Positions 33,637 to 45,121 are shown, numbered from the stretch's first letter. The stretch is 64,000 nucleotides of DNA from an uncultured Gammaproteobacteria bacterium (GCA_902519405.1 CABYJX010000002.1:1-64000), one strand, 5' to 3'. Notes: a model not told the origin generated them from the sequence alone. Program-made: numbers and translations.

Positions 33637-34775
33637 TGCCACATCCACCTATTGCTTTGTATATCCATATACCTTGGTGTGAGAGGAAATGTCCTTACTG
33701 CGACTTCAACTCACATGCTTCGTCAAAAATTCCTGAGAACGATTATTTAGAATGCCTGATATTAGACCTTGAAATGGAAGCTAAAAACCTCCCATCTCGA
33801 CAGTTAGGGAGTATATTCATTGGAGGAGGAACCCCTAGCCTATTTAGCGCCAAAGCGCTGCAATGGCTGCTTAAAGAGATCGAGAAAAATTTATTTGTAA
33901 AACCGGATATCGAGGTTACTCTGGAAGTCAATCCAGCTAGTGCTGACGCAAAAAAGTTCCTCGGATTTATTCGCGCAGGAATTAACCGTGTTTCTATCGG
34001 CGTACAAAGCTTCAGTGACAAGAGTTTACTTCGTCTCGGTCGGATCCATAGCGGTAAAGACAGCATTTTAGCCGTAAAATTGGCACAATCTGCCGGCTTT
34101 TCGAACATAAATATAGATCTTATGTATGGACTTCCCAATCAGAGTGAGGAGCAAGCAATGGAGGATCTAATTGCAGCAGTATCATTGAAGCCACAGCATA
34201 TTTCATGGTACGAGCTCACAATTGAGCCAAATACTAAATTCTACTCAGACCCTCCAAACTTACCGGATGAGAATGTTCTCGAAAACATACATGAAAATGG
34301 CCTAGCCTTCCTGCTAGAAAATGGGTTTTCTCGATACGAGATTTCTGCATTTTCTAGTCTAGGACGTCAGTGCAAACATAATCTCAACTATTGGCGATTC
34401 GGTGACTATCTAGGAATCGGTGCGGGTGCACATAGCAAAATAACCCGTCAGGATGGATCGATCACTAGGTACTCAAAAACCAGAAAGCCTGAAGACTATC
34501 TTTCCGCTAGACCATATGCACCTCGCATAAACGAAGTTAAGCTCTCCAGAAAGGAGACTGTATTGGATTTTGTTTTAAATGCTTTTCGGCTTACAGAAGG
34601 TTTTACTTTCGCGGAGTTTTCAGATTCAACATCTTTTAATCCTAACGCGCTGGAACCTGAAATCACGGCACTATGCAATCAAGGATTGATTTTAAAAAGT
34701 AGTAGCGGCTATAAGACCACACTTTTGGGACAGCGTTACCTTAACGAAGTAATACAGAAATTTATGACTGATTAG
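33636..34775 (+). CDS. hemW: radical SAM HemW-type protein
   Basis: LYIHIPWCERKCPYCDFNSH radical SAM motif; GGGTPSLF; GTG start overlapping the rdgB stop. Confidence 0.95.
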   Translation: MPHPPIALYIHIPWCERKCPYCDFNSHASSKIPENDYLECLILDLEMEAKNLPSRQLGSIFIGGGTPSLFSAKALQWLLKEIEKNLFVKPDIEVTLEVNPASADAKKFLGFIRAGINRVSIGVQSFSDKSLLRLGRIHSGKDSILAVKLAQSAGFSNINIDLMYGLPNQSEEQAMEDLIAAVSLKPQHISWYELTIEPNTKFYSDPPNLPDENVLENIHENGLAFLLENGFSRYEISAFSSLGRQCKHNLNYWRFGDYLGIGAGAHSKITRQDGSITRYSKTRKPEDYLSARPYAPRINEVKLSRKETVLDFVLNAFRLTEGFTFAEFSDSTSFNPNALEPEITALCNQGLILKSSSGYKTTLLGQRYLNEVIQKFMTD

Positions 34776-34783
34776 TTGTTTTA

Positions 34784-35524
34784 TTATACTCGGATGAACA
34801 CAAGATCCCAGATTTTATGTCCCAACCGTACACCACGTAGTTCGAACTTTGTCTCCGGTCGACCATGGCTTGGGTTAGCAAAATTATTTGCTCCGTAAAC
34901 GTTCTCCCAGTTTTGAGATGTGGACATGACCTCCATCATTTGCTCCGCGTAATGCCAGCAATCTGTTGCAAGATGAAGCCTACCTCCCTTATAAAGTATT
35001 TTATTAATGCTACCGATGAACTGAGGTTTAATCAGACGCCGCTTATTATGTTTCTTTTTATGCCAAGGGTCTGGGAAAAAAATATTTGCCGCACTGATAG
35101 ACGCGAAAGGTATGCATTTTTCTATCACCTCTACCGCATCATGCCAGAATATTCTTATGTTTTTTAGATCTCGACTAACAATTTCTCTTAAAAGCCGACC
35201 AACACCAGCCGAGTGCACCTCCACTCCGATGAAATTTATATCGGGCTCCTGACTTGCTAATTGAATTAGCGATTCACCCATGCCAAAACCAATCTCTAAA
35301 ACCGTCTCTGATGCTCTTTCAAACACCTTCTCCGGACTTAAAGTCCCATTTGAAGGATCTAGACCCCATTTGGGCCAGTGCTCGTCAATTGCTCTCTGTT
35401 GGGCATTAGTTATACGACCAGAACGAAGGACATAACTTCTTATAGGCTTGTCTTCTAGGGGAGGGGCCACAATTACTAATCTGGCTCTTGCTGCAATAGG
35501 CTGGCGAGAAAAAGACCTGCCCAT
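34784..35524 (-). CDS. trmB: tRNA (guanine-N7-)-methyltransferase
   Basis: LEIGFGMGESLIQLA; FFPDPWHKKKHNKRRLIKPQF. Confidence 0.95.
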   Translation of the reverse strand: MGRSFSRQPIAARARLVIVAPPLEDKPIRSYVLRSGRITNAQQRAIDEHWPKWGLDPSNGTLSPEKVFERASETVLEIGFGMGESLIQLASQEPDINFIGVEVHSAGVGRLLREIVSRDLKNIRIFWHDAVEVIEKCIPFASISAANIFFPDPWHKKKHNKRRLIKPQFIGSINKILYKGGRLHLATDCWHYAEQMMEVMSTSQNWENVYGANNFANPSHGRPETKFELRGVRLGHKIWDLVFIRV

Positions 35525-35868
35525 CCAAGGATTAGCAGTAACCCGCCAAAGGGAGTTAAAATATTTGGTACAGCTATATCAGTGAGTATTTGCAGATATA
35601 AAGATCCGCAAAAAAAAATCATGCCAAAAGAGAGAGAGAAACCTGCTAGTTCGAGCATTTTGTTAGAGTCTTTAATTTGCCTACATATAAATCCTATTAC
35701 CATAAGTGCAACACTGTTATAGAAATGATAGTCAAGCGCAATCCTAGACAAATCCAGTGTCCGCTGATCAGTATCTTCCGGAAGACCGTGAGCCATAAAG
35801 GCTCCTGCTGCTACTGCCACCATTCCACTCAGGGAGGCAAAAGATAAAAATACTTTGCTAGAATTCAA
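35476..35868 (-). CDS. DUF423 family membrane protein
   Basis: Four TM segments; GMVAVAAGAFMAHGLPE; NILTPFGGLLLILGWAGL. Confidence 0.85.
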   Translation of the reverse strand: MNSSKVFLSFASLSGMVAVAAGAFMAHGLPEDTDQRTLDLSRIALDYHFYNSVALMVIGFICRQIKDSNKMLELAGFSLSFGMIFFCGSLYLQILTDIAVPNILTPFGGLLLILGWAGLFLASLLQQEPD

Positions 35869-35887
35869 CGAAATCGTGGGTTTCTAG

Positions 35888-36739
35888 CTAATTTAAAGCC
35901 AAGATTTTTTGCCGAACTTTTTCTATCGCCAGTTTTTCAAGTTGGCGTATACGTTCTGCTGAGACCCCATACTCTGACGCTAGCTTATGAAGGGTCGCCT
36001 TAGGTTCGTTTAGCCACCTTTTAACGAGTATGTCCCTGCTTCTCTCGTCCAGTTCGTTGAGAGCAAGGTGAAGAGCCTTTTTCTTTGAGTTGCTCAGATC
36101 AGACGATTCTAACAATTTCGCTGGATCTCCCCTGTGGTCCTCTAAGTAGAGCTGTGGGGCAATAGCCGCATCGCTGTCGTCAGAATGTGATGGAGCATCG
36201 AACGCGATATCAGTACCACTTAGACGAGATTCCATTTTAAACACTTCATCTACCTCTACTCCCAAGTCTTTCGCCACCATCGTAGCTTCTTCGACAGAGA
36301 GCCAAGATAAAGTCTGTTTCATTCGCCTTAGATTAAAAAATAGCTTCCTTTGAGGCTTAGTCGTAGCCACCTTGACAATGCGCCAGTTGCGTAAAATGAA
36401 TTCATGCATTTCTGCCTTAATCCAGTGCACGGCGAAAGAAACTAATCTCACTCCCTTTTCTGGATTAAATCTCTTTACTGCTTTCATTAAACCCACGTTG
36501 CCCTCTTGAATTAAGTCGCTTTCAGAAAGCCCGTAGCCTGAATAACTCTTAGCGATGTGAACTACAAATCTGAGGTGAGACATAACTAGTTCTCGAGCAG
36601 CAGCCACATCTCCTTCATAAAATAGCCGCTTAGTTAAATCTCGTTCCTCTTCTAAACTTAAAATTGGTATCCCGCTTACTGCCTGAACGTACGCGCCTAA
36701 ATTCGCTCCCGGGACCATCAGATGTTGATGCCAATTCAT
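35888..36739 (-). CDS. rpoH: RNA polymerase sigma-32 factor RpoH
   Basis: LVMSHLRFVVHIAKSYSGYGLSESDLIQEGNVGLMKAVKRFNPEKGVRLVSFAVHWIKAEMHEFILRNWRIVKVATTKPQRKLFFNLR RpoH box; adjacent to ftsX. Confidence 0.98.
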   Translation of the reverse strand: MNWHQHLMVPGANLGAYVQAVSGIPILSLEEERDLTKRLFYEGDVAAARELVMSHLRFVVHIAKSYSGYGLSESDLIQEGNVGLMKAVKRFNPEKGVRLVSFAVHWIKAEMHEFILRNWRIVKVATTKPQRKLFFNLRRMKQTLSWLSVEEATMVAKDLGVEVDEVFKMESRLSGTDIAFDAPSHSDDSDAAIAPQLYLEDHRGDPAKLLESSDLSNSKKKALHLALNELDERSRDILVKRWLNEPKATLHKLASEYGVSAERIRQLEKLAIEKVRQKILALN

Positions 36740-36775
36740 TCTATGTACCTAATTTTCTTAGAGTTTGCCGTAATA

Positions 36776-36802
36776 TTAGCACTCTTTCTTTGAGAGTGCT
36801 AA
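36776..36802. promoter_or_regulatory. CIRCE element (HrcA operator) upstream of rpoH
   Basis: TTAGCACTC-tttctttga-GAGTGCTAA: perfect 9-bp arms with 9-bp spacer, identical to the CIRCE consensus; 37 nt upstream of the rpoH start codon on the minus strand. Confidence 0.93.
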
Positions 36803-36822
36803 TTCATAATCGTAACCGGAAT

Positions 36823-36828
36823 ATTATA
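36823..36828 (-). promoter_or_regulatory. candidate rpoH -10 box (TATAAT on the minus strand)
   Basis: TATAAT about 20 bp upstream of CIRCE; TTGAGC at 36848-36853 is a possible -35 with a 19-bp spacer. Confidence 0.5.
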
Positions 36829-36842
36829 CGCTTGGTTGACTG

Positions 36843-37766
36843 TTATGGCTCAATCTGCGGAACATGTCTAATAACTGCGCCCCAAGCCCCTAAAATCCCT
36901 AAAACACCCCCCAAGACAGCGATATTTACCGCTTCCACCACTCTCAAACTTATAAACTTGTATTCACTTTGATAAGACAACAGAAGGGCATCCACCTGAG
37001 ATATTACAAGGGCCTCGGCGAAAATCACCAGATTCGAAGCTAAAACCCCACCACCAAAACCATACCACAGACCCATATATAGAAAGGGTCGGCGTAAAAA
37101 TGCATCGCTCCCACCCACCAGTTTAATTACAACAATCTCTTCACGACGATTCTCGATCGCCAATTTGACCATACTTGAGATCACAATAGCTGCGGCCAAA
37201 CCCAGAGAAATAGTTAAAAGAAAGATAATTCTGTACCCAAGAGCTAGGAAATTCTTGAGCCGTTCCAACCACGCATGATCAATAATTACATTGGATATCT
37301 CGGGGATCGCCAGCAATTGAGAACCAAGTGCCTCAGAATCTTCATAGGATAGATATGAATCAAGCGTTAAAAGTAGTGTTGCAGGAATAGGGTTTGTGTC
37401 TAACCTTAGTAGTAAATCCCCGAATCCACTATCCTCGCCTAGCTTTAGTAATGCGGCTTCCGCAGTTAAAAATTCAAGATCCTTTATTTGCTCCCAATTC
37501 TTGATTGATTCGGCTATTTGTCGCCCTTTTGATTCCGGTATTTGATCATCTAAAAATACTGAAAGACTAGGCTCGTAAATTACTTTACTAATCAACGATT
37601 CTAAGTTTTTAACAAGGAGGCTGCCGCTAATTGGAAAAGCTAAGGTCATAGCAATCAAACAACAGATGATAAAGCTACCAAAAGGCCTTGATAGTACCCT
37701 GGACAAGCTCTCCGCCGATGAAATTCTATGGTGAAAAATCCAGTTGTTAAATTTTAGGCGGAGCAT
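36843..37766 (-). CDS. ftsX: cell division ABC transporter permease FtsX
   Basis: FtsX topology; between ftsE and rpoH; C-terminal IAVLGGVLGILGAWGAV. Confidence 0.93.
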   Translation of the reverse strand: MLRLKFNNWIFHHRISSAESLSRVLSRPFGSFIICCLIAMTLAFPISGSLLVKNLESLISKVIYEPSLSVFLDDQIPESKGRQIAESIKNWEQIKDLEFLTAEAALLKLGEDSGFGDLLLRLDTNPIPATLLLTLDSYLSYEDSEALGSQLLAIPEISNVIIDHAWLERLKNFLALGYRIIFLLTISLGLAAAIVISSMVKLAIENRREEIVVIKLVGGSDAFLRRPFLYMGLWYGFGGGVLASNLVIFAEALVISQVDALLLSYQSEYKFISLRVVEAVNIAVLGGVLGILGAWGAVIRHVPQIEP

Positions 37767-37817
37767 TTTTAGAAAATCTTCAAATTACTTCTGAATTACT
37801 GTTAGAAACCAACCACA

Positions 37818-38468
37818 CTAAATCAAACCGCCTTCTTCGAGACGAATTTGTCTATGCCCTAGCTGAGAAATCAAACTCAGATCGTGACTAACGACCACGA
37901 CGGTGACTCCTACGCGATTAAATTCATCAAATAATAACATTACCTCTCTCGAAAGATTAGGATCTAGATTTCCAGTGGGCTCGTCCGCTAGCAAAATGCT
38001 TGGCCGGGTAACGACGGCTCTCGCAATCCCAACACGCTGCTGCTCTCCGGCAGAAAGTTCTTTTGGCATCGCTCGCTCTCTTGTTAAAAGACGAACCTTA
38101 TCCAAAGCTGCCCTCGCTCGACGAAAGGCTTCCTTTCGCTCTGTTCCTAAAATAGTCAGGGGAAGAAGTACATTTTCAATTACTGACCGATCAAAGAGTA
38201 AGCGATGATCCTGAAAGACCATACCAATTTTACGTCTGTATTGCGCTATTCCTGCACTACTAATAGATTGTAAATCGATATCATTTACTGTTATTCGACC
38301 TCTGGTTGGTCGCTCTAAAAGCATGATTAATCTGAGTAAAGTACTTTTCCCAGCACCAGAATGGCCTGCCACAAAAACCATCTCGGATTTATTAATAACT
38401 AGAGATACTCTACTTAAGGCATCTCGTTGGCCGTGGTAGCGCTTGACCACATGTTCTAATTTTATCAC
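37818..38468 (-). CDS. ftsE: cell division ATP-binding protein FtsE
   Basis: GHSGAGKSTLLRLI Walker A; LSAGEQQRVGIARAVVTRPSILLADEPTGNLDP. Confidence 0.97.
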   Translation of the reverse strand: MIKLEHVVKRYHGQRDALSRVSLVINKSEMVFVAGHSGAGKSTLLRLIMLLERPTRGRITVNDIDLQSISSAGIAQYRRKIGMVFQDHRLLFDRSVIENVLLPLTILGTERKEAFRRARAALDKVRLLTRERAMPKELSAGEQQRVGIARAVVTRPSILLADEPTGNLDPNLSREVMLLFDEFNRVGVTVVVVSHDLSLISQLGHRQIRLEEGGLI

Positions 38469-38470
38469 GC

Positions 38471-39433
38471 CTAAGTCGATTCGGTTTCAAGAAGCGCATC
38501 TACGAACTCTGTTGCGAGAAAAGGCTGCAGATCATCTGACGATTCGCCAATACCTATATATCGAATAGGCAAGCCTAACTTTTTTGCCAAAGCGAATATC
38601 AAGCCTCCCTTTGCCGTCCCGTCTAGTTTCGTCAATGTTAAACCAGTCACTCCCACTGCATCCTTAAACTCTTCCGCTTGGAGTAAACCGTTTTGGCCGA
38701 TTCCAGCATCTAAGACAAGCATTATCTCATGAGGAGCATGCTCATCAAGTTTCCTAATAACCCGGATGATTTTTTTTAATTCCTCCATTAAATGCTCTTG
38801 ATTGTGCAGTCGGCCAGCCGTATCCGCCAGAAGAATATCGATTCCGCGTGCTCGCGCGGATACCAATGCGTCATAAATGACGGAAGCACTATCTGCTCCT
38901 TGATGTTGAGAAATTACCGGTACAGAGTTTCTTTTTCCCCAGTCATGTAACTGCTCTATAGCTGCGGCGCGGAAGGTATCTCCGGCTGCAAGCATAACTT
39001 TTAAATTCTGTGATAGAAAATACTTTGCTAACTTGCCCACAGTAGTGGTTTTTCCAGCTCCATTTGTACCCACCATTAAAATCACAAAGGTTTTGTCTGG
39101 ACTTAACTCCATTGGTAACTGCACCGGAGTGAGAATTTTAATTAAATCCTCCCTGAGGGCAATTCTTAACTGTTCTGGCGAGCTAATCCTCGTTTTCGAC
39201 TGTCGGGAAATTAAATTTCCTAGAATTTCATTGGTTGCCGCCAATCCTACATCACAAGATAGTAGTTGCGCCTCTATTTCCTGGAGTATCTCTGGTGCAA
39301 TATCGTTATCCGTTATCCTCAGGCTAGGGGATAATTTAAATTTGTTTCCTGACTTTTTTAAGCCTTCTCGAAGTTTTCTAAACATAGAGCTTCTTGAGTT
39401 AGTGTTAATAGGTGTTTTTTCCACAGTTTTCAT
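38471..39433 (-). CDS. ftsY: signal recognition particle receptor FtsY
   Basis: VGTNGAGKTTTVGKLA; AGDTFRAAAIEQL; LADTAGRLHN; TKLDGTAKGG. Confidence 0.98.
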   Translation of the reverse strand: MKTVEKTPINTNSRSSMFRKLREGLKKSGNKFKLSPSLRITDNDIAPEILQEIEAQLLSCDVGLAATNEILGNLISRQSKTRISSPEQLRIALREDLIKILTPVQLPMELSPDKTFVILMVGTNGAGKTTTVGKLAKYFLSQNLKVMLAAGDTFRAAAIEQLHDWGKRNSVPVISQHQGADSASVIYDALVSARARGIDILLADTAGRLHNQEHLMEELKKIIRVIRKLDEHAPHEIMLVLDAGIGQNGLLQAEEFKDAVGVTGLTLTKLDGTAKGGLIFALAKKLGLPIRYIGIGESSDDLQPFLATEFVDALLETEST

Positions 39434-39534
39434 TCCTCAATCCGAGATGATTTGAAGGATTCTTAGACTGGCATGGTAAACTTAGATGTTCGACCGAGAA
39501 ATCACATCCTAACATCTCAATCAGTGCTAAATAA

Positions 39535-40122
39535 ATGAGAAATAACAATCGCCTAAAAAATTTGAAAAGAAAATTACGCATAATTGGTGGCAAATGGCGC
39601 GGCCGAAAAATTCCATTTGAATTAAGAAATGGGTTACGACCCACCAAAGAAATTGTCAGAGAAACCCTTTTTAACTGGTTAGATTCCCATGTTCCCCAGT
39701 CGAGGTGTCTTGATTTATTTTGTGGCACGGGCTCGCTCGGTCTAGAAGCACTTTCCAGGGGAGCGAGCCACTGCGATTTTGTAGACAAATCTAGCTCATG
39801 TACTGGAGCATTAGAGCTATACCTAGAAGAGCTGTGTGTAACTAACTTTTCCAAAGTTCATTTAAAAGATGTCGCTGATTTTTTATCTTTAAGTCATAGA
39901 CGCTATGATATCGTATTCGTTGATCCGCCTTTTAACGCTGGATTACTTAATCAAGCTTGCAGAGATCTCGCACGTAAAAATCTAGTTGCGCCCGGAGGAA
40001 TGATATATTTAGAATTTCCCTCATCTGATACGCCAAATTACATTCCACCATGTTGGGAAATATATCGAGAAAAACAAACAGGCGCAGTTAAATACTACCT
40101 GTATCTAAATTCCCAAGATTAA
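39535..40122 (+). CDS. rsmD: 16S rRNA (guanine-966-N2)-methyltransferase
   Basis: IIGGKWRGRKIPF; RPTKEIVRETLFNWL; DLFCGTGSLGLEALSRGA; FVDPPF. Confidence 0.96.
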   Translation: MRNNNRLKNLKRKLRIIGGKWRGRKIPFELRNGLRPTKEIVRETLFNWLDSHVPQSRCLDLFCGTGSLGLEALSRGASHCDFVDKSSSCTGALELYLEELCVTNFSKVHLKDVADFLSLSHRRYDIVFVDPPFNAGLLNQACRDLARKNLVAPGGMIYLEFPSSDTPNYIPPCWEIYREKQTGAVKYYLYLNSQD

Positions 40123-40176
40123 GAGGTATACTGTCCCTTGCGTAGCGACGCGGCTAAGCAAAAACTCGCGAAATAG

Positions 40177-40671
<495 letters not shown>

Positions 40672-40685
40672 CGAAATGGGAACTT

Positions 40686-41498
40686 TCACCCCTGACAAGT
40701 AGGGCAATAAAAGCTTGTCCTCTGAGCCAATACTTTGGAACGAATGATAGCGGCGCACTGATTACATTTTTCCCCCTCCCGTCCGTAAACGTTAAGTTTC
40801 ACAGAAAAATAACCCGGCAAACCTGACGCCCCAACGTAGTCTCTTAATGTAGTTCCACCTTGCTCAATAGCCCGCTCAAGCACAAATTTTATGGCGTCAA
40901 CTAACTTCCAGTAACGGGCACGTGAAATTCTTTTACTCGCATTTCCAGGCCTGATGCCGCTTAAAAAAAGTGCTTCGCTTGCATAGATATTGCCTACTCC
41001 GACAACAATTTTCCCATCCATGATTAATTGCTTCACTGATATATAACGCCCCCGTGATTTTTCGAAAAGATAGTCACCATCAAATTGTTTTGAGAGAGGT
41101 TCTGGACCCAAAGAAGCTAAAAGAGGGTGTTCCTCGCCGCGCTTAATCCAATGAAAGCTGCCAAACCTTCTTGGATCATGATAACGCAGCAAATAACTGG
41201 AATTAAAAATCAAATCAATATGATCATGCTTCATTGGTGCTTCACGCAATGGGGCCAGCCTCAGCGAACCAGACATGCCTAAGTGGATCATTAAAGTTCC
41301 GGCGGTGCAGCGAAGCAGCAGGTATTTACCGCGGCGCTCTATCGTCTTAACTGTTTGACCTTTTAATCGACTTTTTAAAGAGAGGGGAACAGGCCATCGA
41401 AGCGACGCATTCCTGATAATAACCTTTTCAAATGCGCATCCCGATATCTGACTAGTGATACCTCGTCTGGTGGTTTCAACCTCAGGCAACTCAGGCAT
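40686..41498 (-). CDS. mutM: formamidopyrimidine-DNA glycosylase
   Basis: MPELPEVETTRRGI N-terminus; C-terminal zinc finger CNQCAAII...TSFYCPTCQ. Confidence 0.98.
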   Translation of the reverse strand: MPELPEVETTRRGITSQISGCAFEKVIIRNASLRWPVPLSLKSRLKGQTVKTIERRGKYLLLRCTAGTLMIHLGMSGSLRLAPLREAPMKHDHIDLIFNSSYLLRYHDPRRFGSFHWIKRGEEHPLLASLGPEPLSKQFDGDYLFEKSRGRYISVKQLIMDGKIVVGVGNIYASEALFLSGIRPGNASKRISRARYWKLVDAIKFVLERAIEQGGTTLRDYVGASGLPGYFSVKLNVYGREGEKCNQCAAIIRSKVLAQRTSFYCPTCQG

Positions 41499-41583
41499 CT
41501 TTTAGAGTCTTGTGGAATCTGCGAGGGATCTATTTTAATACGCTAGAACATTTTTATAAAATGAAAAGTTCAATCACGAGTAA

Positions 41584-41739
41584 TTATTTTATTTTCCCTT
41601 CTTTATAAAGGACATGCTTTCTGACAACAGGATCAAATTTTTTCATTTCTAGCTTATCAGGTGTAGAACGTTTATTTTTATCCGTAGTATAAAAATGCCC
41701 CGTCCCTGCTGTCGAGTTCATTCTAATTTTCTCTCTCAT
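41584..41739 (-). CDS. rpmG: 50S ribosomal protein L33
   Basis: Translated by hand: [51 protein letters not shown]; absent from the ORF track, probably a size cutoff; next to rpmB. Confidence 0.97.
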   Translation of the reverse strand: MREKIRMNSTAGTGHFYTTDKNKRSTPDKLEMKKFDPVVRKHVLYKEGKIK

Positions 41740-41768
41740 TATCTATATTCTCACTAAAATAAAGTTGC

Positions 41769-42005
41769 TTAAATTATATCGCCGTCACGCCGAATATCTG
41801 ACAATACCTGATCAATGCCTTTTTTATCAATAATCCTCATACCTTTGCTGGAAACTCTTAACTTGACATATCGCTTTTCGGAATCTACCCAAAATCGATG
41901 AGTATGCAAATTGGGCAAAAATCTCCTGCGAGTACGGTTTTTAGCATGGGAGACATTGTTACCTGCAAGCGGCCGTTTCCCTGTTACCTGACAAACTCTA
42001 GACAT
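41769..42005 (-). CDS. rpmB: 50S ribosomal protein L28
   Basis: [34 protein letters not shown]; start refined to the internal ATG. Confidence 0.97.
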   Translation of the reverse strand: MSRVCQVTGKRPLAGNNVSHAKNRTRRRFLPNLHTHRFWVDSEKRYVKLRVSSKGMRIIDKKGIDQVLSDIRRDGDII

Positions 42006-42198
42006 AATGCTCCTCCAATTGGCAGAAAAGTTTTCGCTTGCGTAACACACCACGCAAATTAATAAGCTTAATTCCTAAACGAGTGGCGCGTCGTTATATC
42101 AAAAGAGCTTAGTTATGGCAACAAGCGAAGCATTTTTAAACCCATAAAATGGTATTATGGTGTCTTCACAAGACGAGTAAGTTTTCTGTTGAGAAGCC

Positions 42199-43404
42199 AT
42201 GTCAAATTTATCGAATAAAAATATAGTGTTAGGAGTTAGTGGCAGTATTGCTGCGTATAAATCTGCGGAACTAATTAGACGACTTCAAGATTCCGGAGCC
42301 TCCGTGAAAGTGGTCATGACTAAAAGCTCTGTAGAGTTCATTACTCCACTGACAATGCAGGCACTCTCTGGAAATCCTGTACATACTGAACTGTTAGATG
42401 AGGCTTCTGAAAGAGCCATGAGCCATATTGAACTGGCGCGCTGGGCCGATATTCTAATAATAGCTCCAGCGAGCGCAAACCTAATTGCTAAACTATCTCA
42501 TGGTCGCGCTGATGACTTGCTGACTGCCGTCTGCTTGGCTACGTCTGCGGATATCTTAATAGCCCCTGCAATGAATAATCAAATGTGGCTTAACCGTGCT
42601 ACCCAAAAAAACATCTCCGAATTAAAGTTAATGGGGCATCATGTTTTAGCCCCCGAAGATGGCAAACAAGCTTGTGGAGAGACTGGACCCGGTCGGATGG
42701 TAGAAACTAACCAAATAATTTCCATTGCAAATACCTTGTTCTCATCTGGCTCACTTTCAGGAACCAAAGTTTTACTCACTGCCGGACCTACTCGTGAACC
42801 ACTTGATCCAATAAGGTATCTGTCAAATTACAGTTCAGGGAAAATGGGTTTTGCACTTGCCGAGGCAGCTCGCTCTGCAGGAGCAGAGGTCACTTTAGTA
42901 ACAGGCCCAGTAAGTCTTCTCACTCCAAAATACGTTGTTCGACATGATATAGAAACAGCACAAGATATGCTCAAAGCTTGCGTTGAACACGCGTCTTCGT
43001 GTGATATCTTCATTTGCTGCGCAGCGGTCGCGGACTACAGACCCAGACGTCGAGAGCCTCAAAAAATAAAGAAGAATGATGCCACCTTAAATATGGAAAT
43101 GATGCGAAATCCGGACATCTTATCGAATATTACTGCTCAGTTTGAACAAATATTCTCCGTTGGCTTTGCCGCTGAGACGACTAATTTAATAGAAAATGCT
43201 CAACAAAAGCTGTTAAAAAAGAAGCTCGATTTGATCGTTGCTAATGACGTCTCCGATCCGGAAATAGGTTTTGACAGTGATCATAACGAGGTGTTGTTAC
43301 TTTGGGCTAATGGAAACGAAAAACTCGAACAGGCCAGTAAAGCTATTATATCAAAGCAGATAATTAATCGCCTTGCCCTGATCTATCACGAAAATAGGAG
43401 TTAG
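42199..43404 (+). CDS. coaBC: phosphopantothenoylcysteine decarboxylase / phosphopantothenate-cysteine ligase
   Basis: VLGVSGSIAAYKSAELIRRL; PAMNNQMW; TAGPTREPLDPIRYLSNYSSGKMG. Confidence 0.97.
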   Translation: MSNLSNKNIVLGVSGSIAAYKSAELIRRLQDSGASVKVVMTKSSVEFITPLTMQALSGNPVHTELLDEASERAMSHIELARWADILIIAPASANLIAKLSHGRADDLLTAVCLATSADILIAPAMNNQMWLNRATQKNISELKLMGHHVLAPEDGKQACGETGPGRMVETNQIISIANTLFSSGSLSGTKVLLTAGPTREPLDPIRYLSNYSSGKMGFALAEAARSAGAEVTLVTGPVSLLTPKYVVRHDIETAQDMLKACVEHASSCDIFICCAAVADYRPRRREPQKIKKNDATLNMEMMRNPDILSNITAQFEQIFSVGFAAETTNLIENAQQKLLKKKLDLIVANDVSDPEIGFDSDHNEVLLLWANGNEKLEQASKAIISKQIINRLALIYHENRS

Positions 43405-43474
43405 GAAAATTAACAGTTCAGATTTAAGTTCTTTGGAGTACTACATATTATAATCTTTACTTGGAAAATTATAG

Positions 43475-44392
<918 letters not shown>

Positions 44393-44487
44393 TTTTGAAA
44401 CAGAATAGTAGCTTACCAACATAAAAGTGTTTGCCGCAGCCATGTTAAGCGGCTACGATCAGATTGTGTTTTGGAGCGCCCATCCTA

Positions 44488-45093
44488 ATGCCAAGAAGAA
44501 AAAGTCAGAGAAGGCAAGAGATTCTACAATCTCTTGCACAAATGCTGGAGTCCGACAGAGGCCAGAAGATTACTACTGCATCTTTGGCCTATAAAGTGGG
44601 CGTCTCTGAAGCGGCTCTCTACAGACATTTCCCCAGTAAAGCAAAAATGTTCGAGGAGCTAATAGTCTTCGCCGAAGAGACTATTTTCGGCCTAATAGCA
44701 CAAATCTGCCATAGTGATACTAACTGTGAAACTAAATGCAAAAATATTTTAACTAGCATTTTAGTTTTTTCCGAGAAAAATCCCGGTATTTCAAGGGTAT
44801 TATCTAGAGACGCCTTGGCTGGGGAAGATATGCGACTTCATCGGCGCGCTAGCCAGTTTTTCGACAGAATCGATACACAGCTGCGACAGATTTTTCGTGA
44901 GGCTGAACCAAAGGAAGGTAAGAGGACAAGAATTCCTCTAATTGCCGCCACAAACCTTCTTTTGGCGATTGTCGAAGGAAGGATTAGCCAATTTGTTAGA
45001 TCTGATTTTGCGAACCTGCCTTCCAAGGACTGGGACCTTCAGTGGGAATTGATCATTGGAAACTTTTTTTGCAAGACGGCTGAACACAAATAG
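44488..45093 (+). CDS. slmA: nucleoid occlusion factor SlmA (TetR family)
   Basis: RRQEILQSLAQMLESDRGQKITTASLAYKVGVSEAALYRHFPSKAKMFEELI. Confidence 0.94.
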   Translation: MPRRKSQRRQEILQSLAQMLESDRGQKITTASLAYKVGVSEAALYRHFPSKAKMFEELIVFAEETIFGLIAQICHSDTNCETKCKNILTSILVFSEKNPGISRVLSRDALAGEDMRLHRRASQFFDRIDTQLRQIFREAEPKEGKRTRIPLIAATNLLLAIVEGRISQFVRSDFANLPSKDWDLQWELIIGNFFCKTAEHK

Positions 45094-45121
45094 AAAGATG
45101 AAGCTAGACTAGCATTAACGG

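Noticed and set aside
36776-36802. rpoH-upstream palindrome as an intrinsic terminator for ftsX
   Set aside because: No T-run follows the stem on either strand, and the sequence is an exact CIRCE consensus.
44424-44453. GCCGC...GCGGC hairpin between argB and slmA as a terminator
   Set aside because: Short 5-bp stem with an 11-nt loop and no T-run.
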